Source: Pseudarthrobacter raffinosi (GTDB lineage: Bacteria > Actinomycetota > Actinomycetes > Actinomycetales > Micrococcaceae). Taken from it: a stretch of 64,000 nt of DNA. The position numbers were made by a program, and so were the translations under genes. The notes under the pieces are model-generated. The model was not told the DNA's origin and made no database searches. It saw only the letters and a list, made by a program, of their open reading frames with translations. Below are positions 63,490 to 64,000 of this stretch, one piece after another (positions within the stretch are counted from its first letter, which is position 1; each line of letters starts with the position of its first letter). The stretch is from assembly GCF_023913735.1 (NCBI RefSeq), contig NZ_JAMXBH010000011.1, positions 1 to 64,000 on the forward strand. The letters run 5' to 3'.

Positions 63490-64000
63490 ATGACCGAAAC
63501 TTCACGCGTCGATTCCGAGGCGGGCCCGAGCAGCAAGCACGAGGAACGCAAGGTCCTCGCAGCAACGCTGGTCGGCACCACCATCGAGTGGTACGACTTC
63601 TTCATCTTCGCCCAACTGACGGGTACCCTGCTGTCCCCGCTGTTCCTGGCTCCGCTGAACGAATCCAATCCGGGCCTGGCCCAGATCCTGTCCTTCGCGC
63701 TGATCGGCATCAGCTTCCTGTTCCGCCCGCTGGGTGCAGTGGTTGCCGGCCACCTTGGTGACCGGCTCGGACGCAAGGCCATGCTGGTCTTCACCCTCCT
63801 GATGATGGGCGCAGCCACCTCTCTGATCGGCATGCTGCCGACGTACGCGCAGATCGGCGTCTGGGCCCCCATCCTGCTGATCATCCTCCGCATTGCCCAG
63901 GGCTTCTCCGCCGGCGGTGAATGGGGCGGCGCTGCCCTGATGGCAGTGGAGCACGCCCCCAAGAGCCGGCGCGGCGTGTTCGGCGCGTACCCGCAGATCG
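63490..64000 (+). CDS. MHS-family MFS transporter (metabolite:H+ symporter), 3' end outside window
   Basis: The frame runs open to the right edge (170 codons visible). The MHS marks are IEWYDFFIFAQ in the first helix, GHLGDRLGRKAML (motif A), and QGFSAGGEWGGAALMAVEHAP. The family imports organic acids, shikimate, proline/betaine or aromatic acids with protons. CGGAG precedes ATG 63490. The control region upstream and the divergent IclR suggest that it is induced by its substrate, which cannot be told from this part. Confidence 0.9.
   Translation, partial: MTETSRVDSEAGPSSKHEERKVLAATLVGTTIEWYDFFIFAQLTGTLLSPLFLAPLNESNPGLAQILSFALIGISFLFRPLGAVVAGHLGDRLGRKAMLVFTLLMMGAATSLIGMLPTYAQIGVWAPILLIILRIAQGFSAGGEWGGAALMAVEHAPKSRRGVFGAYPQI

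Overview
The window is high-GC chromosomal DNA from an actinobacterium, most likely Arthrobacter, Pseudarthrobacter or a close relative in the Micrococcaceae. The evidence is the actinobacterial gene set and order (argS-lysA-hom-thrC-thrB-rho-prfA-prmC, then wecA, the atp operon, a DUF2550 gene and nucS; also clpS-DUF2017-murI-MBL-rph-rdgB), a Rho factor with a very long Arg/Asp-rich insertion, the mismatch endonuclease NucS, many GTG/TTG starts, and many promoters that would give leaderless mRNAs. Almost all of it reads as core chromosome. I see no insertion sequence, prophage or CRISPR array.

Layout. 1-1.3 kb: the 3' part of a 13E12-type DUF222/HNH gene, short repeats, and tRNA-Arg(CCG) with a strong terminator. 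1.4-4.3 kb (minus): a three-gene flavin electron-transfer operon (FMN-binding lipoprotein, ApbE flavin transferase, membrane NqrB/RnfD-like protein fused to a ferredoxin-reductase module). 4.4-11 kb: argS, then lysine/threonine synthesis (lysA, hom, thrC, thrB), with overlapping or nearly touching genes. 11-16.4 kb: rho behind a structured leader, prfA with its methylase prmC, and a YrdC/Sua5 tRNA-modification enzyme. 16.4-19.5 kb: envelope-glycan genes (TagA/WecG-like, GT2, WecA/TagO-like). 19.5-27.5 kb: the complete F-type ATP synthase operon with two AtpI/AtpZ-like proteins and an unusually short epsilon subunit. 27.5-31.8 kb: DUF2550, a membrane esterase, and a rhomboid-like/DUF2156 fusion.

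31.9-45.4 kb: cold-shock protein, nucS and a divergent small zinc-type protein, an alpha/beta hydrolase, a PerM/AI-2E exporter, a secreted or membrane protein of unknown function, a YbbN-like thioredoxin/TPR protein with an old-yellow-enzyme homologue, an ABC-2 exporter, nagB, and a DUF3039-helicase pair. 45.4-56.6 kb: NAD salvage (pncA-pncB), clpS-DUF2017, murI-MBL-rph-rdgB, dedA, a DEDDh exonuclease-BRCT protein, DUF4395, an ADP-ribosylglycohydrolase and an aquaporin. 56.7-64 kb: sbcDC, an MFS exporter with a short leader ORF, an IclR regulator, and the start of an MHS-family transporter behind a repeat-rich control region.

The most notable points are: (i) the flavinylation-type electron-transfer operon; (ii) a recurrent TANNNT box 6-7 nt before the start codon of about fifteen genes, which implies leaderless transcription and fixes several starts; (iii) short upstream ORFs joined to wecA, perM and an MFS gene; (iv) an ATP synthase epsilon subunit without room for the inhibitory C-terminal hairpin; (v) stem-loops in the rho leader and between atpA and atpG; (vi) the uncharacterised DUF3039-helicase operon and the esterase/rhomboid-DUF2156 pair. 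I did not find one clearly new defence or mobile system. The systems above are the best candidates for new biology.
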